Assembly: GCA_963746325.1 (NCBI GenBank)
Contig: CAVVBC010000036.1
Location: 1-64,000, forward strand
DNA: 64,000 nucleotides
Direction of reading: 5' to 3'
Origin: RPQJ01 sp963746325
GTDB taxonomy: Bacteria > Pseudomonadota > Gammaproteobacteria > Steroidobacterales > Steroidobacteraceae
Within the stretch, counting starts at the first letter, position 1, and the number at the start of each line of letters is the position of its first letter. Made by a program: the position numbers and the translations under genes. Shown here one piece after another: positions 51,957-61,510 of this stretch. The notes beneath the pieces are model-generated. The model was given only the letters and a program-made list of their open reading frames with translations, ran no database searches and was not told the DNA's origin.

Positions 51957-53093
51957 GTGGCGCGGGCGCCCGATTTTCATGCGCTCGTGGCGCAGTACGG
52001 CTCGCCGCTGCTCCTGCTCGACTGCGCCGTCGTGCGCCGGCAGTACCAGGCCCTGCAGGCCGCGCTGCCAGGCGTGCGATTGTTCTATGCGTTGAAGCCG
52101 TTGCCGCATCCCGCCGTCGTCGCAGAGCTGCGTGACATCGGCGGCTGCTTCGACGTGGCCACCACCGGCGAGATCAAGCTGATCAAGGCCGCCGGCGTCG
52201 CGGCCGACCGCTGCATCCATACCCATCCCATCAAGACCGACGCCGACATCCGGGCCGCTTTGCGCTTCGGGATCCGCACGTTCGTCGCCGACAACCCCGA
52301 CGAATTGCGCAAGTTCGCGCCGCACCGCAAGCGCGCCGAAGTGCTGTTGCGGCTGTCATTTCGCGACCCGACCGCGGTCGTCGACCTGTCGCGCAAGTTC
52401 GGCTGCGAACCTGCGGCGGTGCCGCCGTTGCTCGCGCTCGCGCGCGAGCTGGGCGTCAAAGTGCGCGGGTTTTCGTTCCACGTGGGCTCGCAGGTGGCCG
52501 AGCCCAAGAAGTACGTCGAAGCCATCGGGGTCTGCGCGGAACTCATCGCTCAGGCGCGCGCTGCCGGCCACGACGAACTCGACCTGCTCGACATCGGCGG
52601 CGGCTTCCCGATCGCCTATGGCGGCGAGGTGCCGCCGATTCGCGAGTTCTGCCGCCCGATCCGCGCGGCGCTGAAGAGCCTGCCGCAGGGCGTGCGCGTG
52701 ATTGCCGAGCCGGGGCGTTTCATCGCGGGTCCGGCCGGCACGGCCGTCGCATCGGTGGTAGGCCGGGCGCAGCGCGAGGGCCGCTGGTGGTATTACCTGG
52801 ACGACGGCATGTATGGCTCCTACAACGGCCAGCTCTACGATCACGCGCGCTATCCCATCGAGGTTCCGCGCCGCAAGGGTGCCCTGCATCCCAGCGTGCT
52901 GGCCGGGCCCACGTGCGACAGCATCGACGTGGTCCGCGAGGACATTCCGCTGCCCGAGCTGCAGATCGGCGACCTGGTCGTCGGTCGCATGATGGGCGCC
53001 TACACGGCCTGCTCGGCTTCCGATTTCAATTTCATCCCACGCGCGCAGATCGTCGCGCTCAACGTGCAGGCGAGGGCGCGACATGCAGATTGA
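51957..53093 (+). CDS. ornithine/lysine-decarboxylase-like PLP enzyme (fold type III)
   Basis: A 378-residue enzyme of the eukaryotic-type ODC group. The PLP lysine is in LFYALKPLPHP near residue 47; HVGSQVAE, DIGGGFP and AEPGRFI bind the cofactor, and GPTCDSIDVV contains the cysteine that donates to the active site across the dimer. Substrate could be ornithine, lysine or a related basic amino acid. GTG start; the stop overlaps comB by 11 bases. Confidence 0.88.
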   Translation: MARAPDFHALVAQYGSPLLLLDCAVVRRQYQALQAALPGVRLFYALKPLPHPAVVAELRDIGGCFDVATTGEIKLIKAAGVAADRCIHTHPIKTDADIRAALRFGIRTFVADNPDELRKFAPHRKRAEVLLRLSFRDPTAVVDLSRKFGCEPAAVPPLLALARELGVKVRGFSFHVGSQVAEPKKYVEAIGVCAELIAQARAAGHDELDLLDIGGGFPIAYGGEVPPIREFCRPIRAALKSLPQGVRVIAEPGRFIAGPAGTAVASVVGRAQREGRWWYYLDDGMYGSYNGQLYDHARYPIEVPRRKGALHPSVLAGPTCDSIDVVREDIPLPELQIGDLVVGRMMGAYTACSASDFNFIPRAQIVALNVQARARHAD

Positions 53094-53793
53094 AGTGGTC
53101 GACCACGTGGCGGGCGCCTCGCGCGCCCGCGGCATCGCTCTGGTCATCGACGTGTTTCGCGCCTTCACGGTCGCACCGCACGCGATGGCGGCAGGCGCGA
53201 GCCGTATCCTGCCCGTCGGCGCGATCGAGGACGCCCTCGCCTTGCGCACCGTCATGCCCGACGCGGTGCTGGTCGGCGAGCGGCATGCCCGCCGCCTGCC
53301 CGGCTTCGACGCGGGCAATTCGCCCACCGAGATTCTCGCCGTGGGCGTCAAGGGCCGCCCCGTGGTGCACACGACACACGCCGGCACGCAAGGCCTGGTC
53401 AACGCGACCGGCGCGGACGAAGTGCTTGCGGCCAGCCTGGTCAACGTTTCGGCGCTCGTGCGCTACGTGCGCTCGCGCAACCCGCGCCATGTCACCATCG
53501 TGCGCATGGGACACGAGGCACGCGAGCGGTGTGCCGAGGACGATCTTTGCGCCGAGGCGCTGGTGACCCTGTTCGAGGGCGGCGCGCCGCCCACCACCGA
53601 GCAGGCGCGCGACCGCCTGCGTGACGCGCCGGCTGCGGTGAAGTTCTTCGACCCCGAGGCCGACTGGGCGCCGCGCACCGATTTCGACTACTGCACCGAA
53701 GTGGACCGCTTCGATTTCGTGCTGCGTCTGCGCACGGGCCAGGACGGCCGGCGCGAACTCGAGCGCGTCGACGTGCCGGGAAGCACCGCTTGA
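53083..53793 (+). CDS. comB: 2-phosphosulfolactate phosphatase-like ComB protein
   Basis: A 236-residue member of the ComB family: LVIDVFRAFTVAPHAMAAG, VGERHARRLPGFDAGNSPTE and VHTTHAGTQGLVNATGADEV are family blocks. In methanogens ComB dephosphorylates 2-phosphosulfolactate on the coenzyme M pathway; bacterial homologues rarely have that pathway and may have another phosphate substrate. It overlaps the decarboxylase upstream (11 bases) and the antiporter downstream (TTGA overlap), so the three genes are one transcription unit. Confidence 0.85.
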   Translation: MQIEVVDHVAGASRARGIALVIDVFRAFTVAPHAMAAGASRILPVGAIEDALALRTVMPDAVLVGERHARRLPGFDAGNSPTEILAVGVKGRPVVHTTHAGTQGLVNATGADEVLAASLVNVSALVRYVRSRNPRHVTIVRMGHEARERCAEDDLCAEALVTLFEGGAPPTTEQARDRLRDAPAAVKFFDPEADWAPRTDFDYCTEVDRFDFVLRLRTGQDGRRELERVDVPGSTA

Positions 53794-55086
53794 CCGCACC
53801 GCTCGCCGCCGGCACCGGGTTCCAGCCGCTCGGTATACCGTTCGAGTTCGTACTGTTCGCGCTGACGTTGCTCGGCGTGGCGCTGTGGCATCAGCGCACG
53901 TTGCAGGTCGCACTCGTCGGCCTGGCGGGCGTCGTGCTCTACAAGCTCGCATTCACCGGATTCCACGCGGGCCCCGGATTCGGCGGGCTCGCGGGTCACC
54001 TGGCCGAGGAATGGGTGGTGCTTGCCAACCTCTTCGGCCTGTTACTCGGCTTTGCGCTGCTGTCGCGCCACTTCGAGGAAAGCCACGTGCCGGCCAAGCT
54101 GCCGGACTACCTGCCGGATGACTGGCGCGGCGCGTTCCTGCTGCTGGTCATGGTGTTCGTGCTGTCGAGCTTCCTCGATAACATCGCGGCCGCGCTGATC
54201 GGTGGCACGGTTGCCGCCACCGTGTTCCGGCACAAGGTGCACATCGGCTACGTCGCCGCGCTGGTGGCCGCGTCCAACGCGGGTGGCTCAGGCAGCGTAG
54301 TCGGCGATACCACGACGACCATGATGTGGATCGACGGCGTCAGTCCGCTCGACGTCCTGCACGCTTACGTGGCGGCCGGCGTCGCGCTGGTCGTGTGCGG
54401 CATTCCCGCGGCCCTGCAGCAGCACGCCCATTCGCCGATCGTGAAACGCGACAGCCAGAACACGCGACGTCGACTGGGGCCGGGTCGCTATCGTTGCGGC
54501 CATCCTGCTCGCAGCCATCACGGTCAATGTCGTCACCAACGTGAAGTTCGGCGCTTACGCCGATCGCTTTCCGTTCCTTGGCGCCGCTGTGTGGGTAGCC
54601 ATCCTCGCGACGGCGTCCTGGCGCCGGCCCGACTGGTCCGTGCTGCCGGCCACCGTGCGCGGTACGGTGTTCCTGCTGTCATTGGTACTGGCGGCTTCCA
54701 TGATGCCCGTCGAGCGTTTGCCGGAAGCAAGTTGGCCCACCGCACTGGGCCTCGGTTTCGTTTCGGCCGTGTTCGACAACATCCCGCTCACGAAACTCGC
54801 GCTGGAGCAGGGCGGCTACGACTGGGGCGTGCTCGCGTATGCGGTGGGATTCGGCGGCTCGATGATCTGGTTCGGGTCGTCCGCTGGCGTCGCGATCACG
54901 AACCTGTTTCCGGAGGCGCGTTCCGTCGGCGGCTGGCTGCGTGGCGGCTGGCACGTCGCACTCGCCTACGTGGTCGGCTTCGCGGCTGTCATGCTCGTGA
55001 TGGGCTGGCATCCGCACGAGCCCTACAAGGGTGAGCCACGCACGACGCCCACCACCGAACAGTCACCGCAGAAGGCGGCGCCATGA
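53790..55086 (+). CDS. NhaD/ArsB-like ion transporter (one-base frameshift)
   Basis: The repaired protein is 431 residues with about eleven hydrophobic segments. SSFLDNIAAALIGGTVAATV and AASNAGGSGSVVGDTTTTMMW form one of the two inverted half-sites, mirrored by VFDNIPLTKLALEQG and GFGGSMIWFGSSAGVAIT. These are hallmarks of the IT superfamily (NhaD sodium/proton antiporters, citrate and arsenite permeases). The ion is not decided by sequence. An extra base at 54464-54465 (threonine ACG/ACC) shifts the frame. TTG start overlapping comB; the stop overlaps the HAD gene by four bases. Confidence 0.82.
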
Positions 55087-55700
55087 TCCGCAACGTCGTG
55101 TTCGACGTGGGCAACGTGCTGGTGAGGCTGCATTACCAGCCGTTCATCCGGTACCTGGGCGAGGCGGGCGTCGACATGAACGACCTGCCGCGCTGGCTGC
55201 AGCAGGTCGATCTCGAGAGCCACGAGCGCGGCGAAATTGCCGGCGAGGTGCTGCTGCAGCGCGTGGCAGCGATGGCGCCGCGGCCGCTCGACCCGGCCGA
55301 ACTGCGGACGCAATGGCTGTCGATGTTCGAGCGCTGGGACGAAATGTTCACGCTCGCGTCAGGCCTCATGGGGGACTACCGGGTATACCTGCTTTCGAAC
55401 ATCGGCGACCTGCACTGGGCGCACCTCGATGCGTTGTACGGGGTCGACACGCTGGTGCATGGGGCGTGCGCGTCGTTCCGGGTCGGCGCGATCAAGCCGC
55501 AGCTCGACATCTACCGCAAGGCCGAACAGATGTTCGACCTCGATCCGGCGGCGACGGTGTTCCTCGACGACCTGCCGCGCAACGTGGCCGGCGCGCGCGA
55601 GTGCGGCTGGCATGCGATCCATCACACCGACGCCGGCGTCTCGCGGGCGCAATTGCGCGCGCTGGGCGTGCGGCTGCCGGCTCCCTTTCGCCTGAACTGA
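55083..55700 (+). CDS. HAD-family phosphatase (YihX-like)
   Basis: A 205-residue phosphohydrolase. Motif I FDVGNVLVRL (nucleophile in VFDVGN), motif II VYLLSNIGD, motif III lysine in IKPQLDIYRKA, motif IV VFLDDLPRNVAGA. It lacks the common second Asp spacing DxDx: VFDVGN has only one acidic residue at the DXD site, as in YihX-like proteins. Small sugar-phosphate substrates are likely. Overlaps nhaD-like gene (ATGA). Confidence 0.87.
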   Translation: MIRNVVFDVGNVLVRLHYQPFIRYLGEAGVDMNDLPRWLQQVDLESHERGEIAGEVLLQRVAAMAPRPLDPAELRTQWLSMFERWDEMFTLASGLMGDYRVYLLSNIGDLHWAHLDALYGVDTLVHGACASFRVGAIKPQLDIYRKAEQMFDLDPAATVFLDDLPRNVAGARECGWHAIHHTDAGVSRAQLRALGVRLPAPFRLN

Positions 55701-55730
55701 CGGGTCCTCAGCCATGCAGCGCTGCCGGCC

Positions 55731-56063
55731 GTGCCGACCACGATCCTGCTGCTCGCGGCGTCGAACGTGTTCATGACGTTCGCGTGGTACGCGCACCTCA
55801 AGAACATGAGCGGACGCGCCTGGTACGTTGCGGCGCTGGTGAGCTGGGGCATCGCGCTGTTCGAGTACCTGCTGCAGGTGCCGGCCAATCGCATCGGCCA
55901 CACGGTGCTGACGCTGCCCCAGCTGAAGATCATGCAGGAGGTCATCTCGCTCGCGGTCTTCGTGCCTTTCGTGTTGCTCTACATGCGGCAGCCGCTCAAG
56001 CTCGACTACCTCTGGGCGTCGCTCTGCATGCTGGGGGCGGTTTATTTCATGTTCAGGAAGTGA
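55731..56063 (+). CDS. DUF486 (DMT-superfamily) small membrane protein
   Basis: A 110-residue protein with four hydrophobic segments: ILLLAASNVFMTFAWYAHL, WYVAALVSWGIALFEYLL, VISLAVFVPFVLLYM and LWASLCMLGAVYFMF. VPANRIGH between helices 2 and 3 is the DUF486 signature. Function unknown. GTG start 30 bases after the HAD gene. Confidence 0.88.
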   Translation: MPTTILLLAASNVFMTFAWYAHLKNMSGRAWYVAALVSWGIALFEYLLQVPANRIGHTVLTLPQLKIMQEVISLAVFVPFVLLYMRQPLKLDYLWASLCMLGAVYFMFRK

Positions 56064-56065
56064 CC

Positions 56066-56524
56066 ATGGCCGACGACGCAGTGACCACGACCGCCATCCA
56101 CCAGCGCGTCGCGGCGTGTCGTGCGGGTGCCGACCCGACTGTCATCGCACGGCTCCGCTCCGGCTGGGCCGTGCTCGGCGATCCGCAGGTGTTGCCGGGT
56201 TACTGCCTGCTGCTACCCGATCCCGTGGTGCCGCACCTGAACGCGCTGGAGCCGGCCGCGCAGCAGGCCTTTCTGGCCGACATGGCGCGCATCGGCCAGG
56301 CGGTGCAGGAGATTACGGACGCCGTGCGCATCAACTACGCGCTGTTCGGCAACGTCGAACCCGCCCTGCACGCGCATGTCATCCCGCGCTACGAGGACGA
56401 GCCGGCCGACCGCATCAAGGCGCACCCCTGGGCCTACGACTGGCAGGCGGCACCGCGCTTCGACGCCGAGGCCGACCGCGACCTGCTGCTCGCGATCCGC
56501 GCCCGGCTCGAGCGCATGCCCTAG
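56066..56524 (+). CDS. HIT-like nucleotide-binding hydrolase
   Basis: A 152-residue protein. The histidine triad-like motif is HAHVIPRYEDEP, with VLPGYCLLLPDPVVPHLNAL upstream as in HIT proteins and Ap4A hydrolases. ALFGNVEPALHAHVI resembles bacterial HIT homologues. Only two His and one Pro of the canonical HxHxH are present, which is usual for this subgroup. Element C begins inside the last bases of the gene. Confidence 0.82.
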   Translation: MADDAVTTTAIHQRVAACRAGADPTVIARLRSGWAVLGDPQVLPGYCLLLPDPVVPHLNALEPAAQQAFLADMARIGQAVQEITDAVRINYALFGNVEPALHAHVIPRYEDEPADRIKAHPWAYDWQAAPRFDAEADRDLLLAIRARLERMP

Positions 56525-56791
56525 GGAAGCTCTGCCCAGGTCCGCAAGTGACGCGTTGCGTGCGCTCGATCCGGTGCCTGTCACCGAGCTTGGAAAGGCA
56601 GACACGCGCTCTGTGACAGGCACCGGATCGAGCGCTCTGGCGGCGTCGCAGGCTGGCATGTCGCAAGCGTCCGATCCGGGACCGTTCCCAGAGCGCGTGT
56701 CTGCCTTTCCAAGCTCGGGGAACGGTCCCGGGTCGGACGCGCCAGCGACGGGTGACCGTGGCGGCCGCTGCGGACCTGTGCAGAGCTTCCC
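56523..56791 (+). repeat. composite palindromic element C (two hairpins inside an outer inverted repeat)
   Basis: Outer inverted repeat of about 25 bases (AGGGAAGCTCTGCCCAGGTC at the left end; its complement ends at 56791). Two hairpins inside. C1: arms 56562-56589 and 56608-56635, loop 56590-56607. C2: arms 56669-56694 and 56713-56738, loop 56695-56712. Both loops are the 18-mer GCGTGTCTGCCTTTCCAA in opposite orientation. Its sequence matches element B (10.03-10.39 kb) read on the other strand over ~250 bases. It overlaps the last two bases of the HIT gene. Confidence 0.9.
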
Positions 56792-56882
56792 TGGGTTTTG
56801 GACCCCTCCCGGCCGGATTCCCGGCGCGTTCCGCGACGCGCGTCCCTTAAGGCCTGGTGCGGTGGTGCGCTACCCTTGCACC

Positions 56883-57830
56883 GTGCGCCTGCATGCAGCC
56901 CGAACTCCCCGTCGTCTATGCGGTCTGGCCGCAGGGATTCTGCTCGCATTGGCAACGGGGCCTGGTGGCCACGCGACAGGCGCCGCCGCCTATCGTTACC
57001 AGGACGCGAATGGCCAGTGGGTCTACTCCGACCGGCCGCCGCCCCCGCACCAGAAGTCGCAAAGCCTGGCCCTGGTTGGTACCGGCGTGACCTCCCCCAG
57101 GATGACGGTGGTACCACGATCGACGGCGGCGGGCGTCGCCCTGGTTGCCGTCAACGACTGCGACTGCCCGGCCGAGTTTGCGGTCAAGGCGCAGACCGGA
57201 ACGGGGGACACGCTGGGCCGGGGCGTGGTCGCCGCGAAGTCCGAGCAGGTGCTGCTCGAAATCGAGGCGATGGACGGTCCCTCGAGCATCCGCTACCAGT
57301 ACGGCTACGTGGTGGGTACGCCCGGCGCACAGCACCGGGCGCTGCGACCGTATCGCGCGCCTTTTGCAGCGGCGCAGCGGTTTGCCGTGACGCAGGCTCC
57401 ACCCGACGCGGTCACGCACGTCGATGCCGCGAGCCGCAACGCCATCGACATCGCGATGCCGGTCGGCACCGCCATTCACGCGGCGCGCGAGGGTGTGGTC
57501 ATCAACGTCGCGGCACGGCACTACCGCGGCGGACTGGCGCCCGAGAACATGCCGGAAGCCAACTTCGTCCAGGTGCTGCATGACGACGGCACGCACGCGA
57601 TCTATGCGCACCTGCAGCTCGACACGGTGCGGGTGCAGCCCGGCCAGCAGGTGGCGCGCGGCGAATACATCGCCAGTTCCGGCAACACGGGATTCTCGAG
57701 CGGGCCGCACCTGCATTTCGTGGTGTTGCGCAACGTGGGGCTGCGCAGCGAGTCGGTGCCGGTCGTGTTCGCCGGTCCTGGCGGTGCGAGCGTGACGCCG
57801 CGGAGCGGGCAGGTGCTGACGGCCTACTGA
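56883..57830 (+). CDS. secreted M23-family metallopeptidase
   Basis: A 315-residue exported protein. Signal peptide CGLAAGILLALATGPGGHATG, then a DUF4124-like YRYQDANGQWVYSDRPP segment at residue ~40, a beta-rich middle and the M23 domain at ~180-300: SRNAIDIAMPVGTAIHAARE, HAIYAHLQLDTVRVQPGQ and GPHLHFVVLR, with the second and third zinc-site pieces clear. It probably cleaves peptidoglycan cross-links or acts as an inactive scaffold activating an amidase. The GTG start at 56883 gives the best signal peptide. Confidence 0.85.
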   Translation: MRLHAARTPRRLCGLAAGILLALATGPGGHATGAAAYRYQDANGQWVYSDRPPPPHQKSQSLALVGTGVTSPRMTVVPRSTAAGVALVAVNDCDCPAEFAVKAQTGTGDTLGRGVVAAKSEQVLLEIEAMDGPSSIRYQYGYVVGTPGAQHRALRPYRAPFAAAQRFAVTQAPPDAVTHVDAASRNAIDIAMPVGTAIHAAREGVVINVAARHYRGGLAPENMPEANFVQVLHDDGTHAIYAHLQLDTVRVQPGQQVARGEYIASSGNTGFSSGPHLHFVVLRNVGLRSESVPVVFAGPGGASVTPRSGQVLTAY

Positions 57831-57849
57831 GGGCCAGGGTTACGCCGGC

Positions 57850-58064
57850 TTGCTGACGGGCTGCGGATCTTCGTCGGGGATCCGGGTCTCACGCGCATCG
57901 TGAATCGCGCGGAGGAACCGCACGATTCACGGCGGGCCTTGCTCGAGCGGGTGCTCGGCGATGGTGGCAGCGGCTGGTCGGAAGGAGCGCTGCCGCCTCG
58001 CGCCTGCGCTCGAGCTGCGGCGTTCGACACGGATCCCCGACGAAGATCCGCAGCCCATCAGCAA
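57850..58064. repeat. nested palindromic element D
   Basis: The ~255-base gap between two convergent genes is almost entirely structured. Outer arms 57850-57884 and 58030-58064 pair over 35 bp with one mismatch. Inside, 57899-57912 pairs with 57918-57931 (13 of 14), and 57941-57949 with 58007-58015 (GCTCGAGCG, perfect) enclosing 57963-57972 with 57988-57997 (9 of 10). The sequence differs from elements A-C and lacks their 18-base loop, but the nested layout is similar. No open frame with coding bias is present. Confidence 0.82.
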
Positions 58065-58087
58065 CCCGTGGAACCTCGTCCCACGGC

Positions 58088-60161
58088 CTACCGCCCCCGC
58101 ATTTCCCGCACCAGCTGTGCCAGCGTCGGCACCGGCGGCGAACACGTCATGCCGCGACAGACGTAAGCCACGGTGCTGCCCAGCGCCTTCTTGCTCGCGA
58201 GCGCGGGCGGCAGCGACTGCGCCGCTGCAGGCACGGCCACCACCATGCGGTGCGGGTCGTAGAGCTTGTCGATCTCACTGCGCCACACGTCCAGCTCGTC
58301 TGCAGGACCGCGCAGCACCAGGATGTGCGGCGGGGTGGCGAGTTCCTCGAGTGCCATCAACAGCGTGCCGTGCCCGTGCGGATAGCGCTCCACCGCGGCC
58401 TGCGCCGAGCGCAGTGTCGACTCCGCCGCATCGATGTAACGCGTCTCGCCGAGCAGGTAACCGAGCCGGATGAAGACCCGTGCGGCGACCCCGTTGCCCG
58501 CCGGCGTGGCGTCGTCCGAGAAGGTTTTCGGCCGCAGGATCAGTGTCTCGTGGTCGTCCGCCGTGAAGTAGAAGCCGCCAGCGTCGGCGTCGACGAAATG
58601 CGCCAGCATCACCTCGGCCAGTTCCACGGCCCAGGCCAGCGCCGTTGCATCCCAGCGTGCCTCGAGCAGTTCCAGCAGGCCCCAGGCCAGCATCGCGTAG
58701 TCGTCGAGGTAGGCGGCGAGGCGTGACTCGCCCGCGGTGTGCACCGCCAGCAACCGGCCGTCCTGCCAGCAATGCGCGCGCAGGAAATGCATCGCCTGCA
58801 GCGCCGCTGCGGCAAGATCGTCGCGCGCGAGCGCGCGGCTGGCACGCGCCAGGCCGCCGATCGCAAGACCGTTCCACGACGTGAGTATCTTCTCGTCGCG
58901 ACCGGGCCGGACGCGCGCGTCACGGACCTCGAGCAGCCTGACGCGCGCGGCTTCGATCTGCGCCTCGACGGTGGCCTCGTCCAGCGCGAGCTCGGTCGCG
59001 ATGTCGCTGGTGGACCGGAAAGTGTGCAGATGCCACGCGCCTTCGAAGTTGGCGTCGCGATCGAGGCCGAAGCGGCGCGCGAAAGCGTCGTAGTGTTCGG
59101 GCTCGACCGCGTCGCGCACCTGGTCGGGCGTCCAGACGTAGAACTTGCCCTCGTGTCCCTCGGAATCGGCATCGATCGTCGAGTAGAAGGCGCCGCCCGG
59201 AGCGCGCAGGTCGCGCAGCATCCAGTCGGCGGTCTCGGCCGTGATACGACGGAACAGCGGCTCGCCGGTGGCGACGGCCGCCTGCGCATAGACGCCCGAG
59301 CAACTGCGCGTTGTCGTACAGCATCTTCTCGAAGTGCGGGATCATCCAGTACGGATCGACCGAGTAGCGGCAGAAGCCGCCGCCGAGCTGGTCGTACAGG
59401 CCGCCTTCGGCCATCCGTGTCAGCGTCAGCGTCGCCATGTAGAGCGCCTGCAGGTCGGGCTCCTCGCTGGCGGCCGAGGTCCGCCACGTGCGCAGCAGCA
59501 GTTCGAGATTGGCGGGATGCGGAAACTTCGGCGCCTCGCCGAAGCCGCCGAAACTGCCGTCGAACTCGCGCTGCAGCGTGCCGCGCGCGGTGAGCAGCGG
59601 CTCGAGCGAGAGGGCGCTGCCGGCCGGGGGCTGCAACTGCCCCAGCACGTCGAGCAGCTTGTCGCCGTACTCCTGCAGGTCGCCGCGCCGCGTCGCATAG
59701 AAGTCGGCGACCTTCTCGAGCACGGTGCGGAAGGCCGGCATGCCGTGGCGCTGCTCGGGCGGGAAGTACGTGCCGGAGAAGAACGGCCGCTGCGAGTCGG
59801 GCGCGAGAAACACCGTGAGCGGCCAGCCACCGCCCGCCTGGTTCATCACCTGGTGCGCGGTCTGGTAGATGCGGTCGAGGTCGGGGCGCTCCTCGCGGTC
59901 GACCTTGACGTTCACGAAGTGCTCGTTCATGACCGCGGCCGTCGCAGGGTCGGCGAAGGACTCGTGCGCCATCACGTGACACCAGTGGCACGCCGAATAG
60001 CCGATGGAGAGCAGGATCGGCTTGTCGAGCTTGCGCGCCAGCGCGAGCGCCGCGGGGCCCCACGGATGCCAGTCGACGGGGTTCGAGGCGTGCTGGCGCA
60101 GGTACGGGCTGGTCTCGGCGGCCAGGGCGTTCTGGCGGCCGGCGGGGCTGGACGGAGTCAT
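58088..60161 (-). CDS. YyaL/SSP411-like thioredoxin-domain protein (one-base frameshift)
   Basis: The repaired protein is 690 residues. N-terminal DUF255 thioredoxin-like domain: SPYLRQHASNPVDWHPWG, SACHWCHVMAHESF with a CxxC, and VNVKVDREERPDLD. The long C-terminal part is an (alpha/alpha)6 toroid of the N-acyl-glucosamine epimerase type (GGLYDQLGGGFCRYSVD, LTSWNGLAIGGLARAS). The reaction is unknown. An extra base at 59294-59295 (glycine GGG/GGC) shifts the frame at QLLG/VYAQA. Confidence 0.9.
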
Positions 60162-60239
60162 GGGGGAACCTGCACTGGTTCAGTCGGCTAGAATGCACGA
60201 ACTATAACGGAAGGCTGCCGCTCACCGGCGGAAACGAGC

Positions 60240-61469
60240 ATGACGACGCCGACCCCGGGCAGCATTGAAGCGAGCGTCGAAGCACTGCCGGAACTGCGGC
60301 TCAAGCCGCGCGAAGACCGGCGCATCACGGCCGGCCACCTCTGGATCTTCTCGAACGAGGTGGACACCGCGCGCACGCCGCTCACGGCGTTTGCGGTGGG
60401 GGCGTGCTGTCGCGTGGTGGCGAGCAACGACCGCTTTCTCGGCTACGCCTACGTCAATCCGCACGCGCTGATCTGCGCGCGCATCCTGGGCCGCGATCCC
60501 GGCTTCGCGCCCGGCAAGTCGCTGCTGGTGCACCGGCTGCGCGTCGCGTTGGCCCTGCGCGAAAGGCTGTATGCACAGCCGTTCTACCGGCTCGTCTACG
60601 GCGAATCCGACGGCTTGCCCGGCCTGGTGCTCGACCGTTTCGGCGACGTGGTCGTCGGCCAGGTGGGGACCGCGGGCATGGAAGCGATGAAGTCCGCTGT
60701 CGTCGAGGCGGTCGCGAAGGTGATCGCGCCGCGGTCGTTCATCTGGAAGAACGATTCGGGAGCGCGCGAGCTCGAAGGCCTGCCGAGCTATGTCGAGACG
60801 GCGAGCGGGCCGGACGTGGAAGAAGCCGTGGTCGAGGAGAACGGCGTGCGCTTCTTCGTGCCGATGGGGCAGGGCCAGAAGACGGGCTGGTTCTACGACC
60901 AGGCCTACAACCGCCGGTCGTTGCTCAAGTACGTGCAGGGTGCGCGCGTGCTCGATGTGTTCAGTTACCTCGGCGCGTGGGGCCTGGCCGCGGCGGCGGC
61001 GGGCGCCAAGGAGGTGGTGTGCGTGGATTCCTCCGCACCCGCGCTGGCCTTGCTCGAGCGATCCGCGGCAGCCAACGGGCTGGGCAACGTCCGCACCGAG
61101 CGCGCCGACGCTTTCGAGGCGCTGGCTGCGCTGCGAGCCGCGGGCGAGAAGTTCGACGTGGTCATCATCGACCCGCCGGCCTTCATCAAGCGGCGCAAGG
61201 ACGCCCCCAAGGGCCAGGCCGCGTATCGCAAGCTGAACCAGCAGGCGATGCAGGTGCTGGCGGGCGACGGCATCCTGGTGTCGTGTTCGTGTTCGCATCA
61301 CCTCGGGCAGGACGACCTCATCGTCACCGTGCAGCAGGCGGCGCGCCACGTCGACCGCTTCGCGCAGCTGCTCGAGGTGGGCGGCCACGCGCCCGACCAC
61401 CCGATCCATCCGGCCATTCCGGAAACCCGCTATCTCAAGGCGCTGTTCTGCCGCATCGTGCAGGACTGA
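60240..61469 (+). CDS. rlmI: 23S rRNA m5C1962 methyltransferase
   Basis: A 409-residue enzyme. N-terminal PUA domain (LRLKPREDRRITAGHLWIFSNEV), middle domain (YGESDGLPGLVLDRFG), C-terminal Rossmann methyltransferase with motif I VLDVFSYLGAWGLAAA, motif IV VIIDPPAFIKRRKD and the cysteine motif SCSCSHH. These match RlmI rather than RlmKL. It lies 40 bases upstream of lgt; no shared function is apparent. Confidence 0.92.
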   Translation: MTTPTPGSIEASVEALPELRLKPREDRRITAGHLWIFSNEVDTARTPLTAFAVGACCRVVASNDRFLGYAYVNPHALICARILGRDPGFAPGKSLLVHRLRVALALRERLYAQPFYRLVYGESDGLPGLVLDRFGDVVVGQVGTAGMEAMKSAVVEAVAKVIAPRSFIWKNDSGARELEGLPSYVETASGPDVEEAVVEENGVRFFVPMGQGQKTGWFYDQAYNRRSLLKYVQGARVLDVFSYLGAWGLAAAAAGAKEVVCVDSSAPALALLERSAAANGLGNVRTERADAFEALAALRAAGEKFDVVIIDPPAFIKRRKDAPKGQAAYRKLNQQAMQVLAGDGILVSCSCSHHLGQDDLIVTVQQAARHVDRFAQLLEVGGHAPDHPIHPAIPETRYLKALFCRIVQD

Positions 61470-61510
61470 CCCGGACCGCCGTCACCCACGTCAGGTAACA
61501 TTAACGGCCG

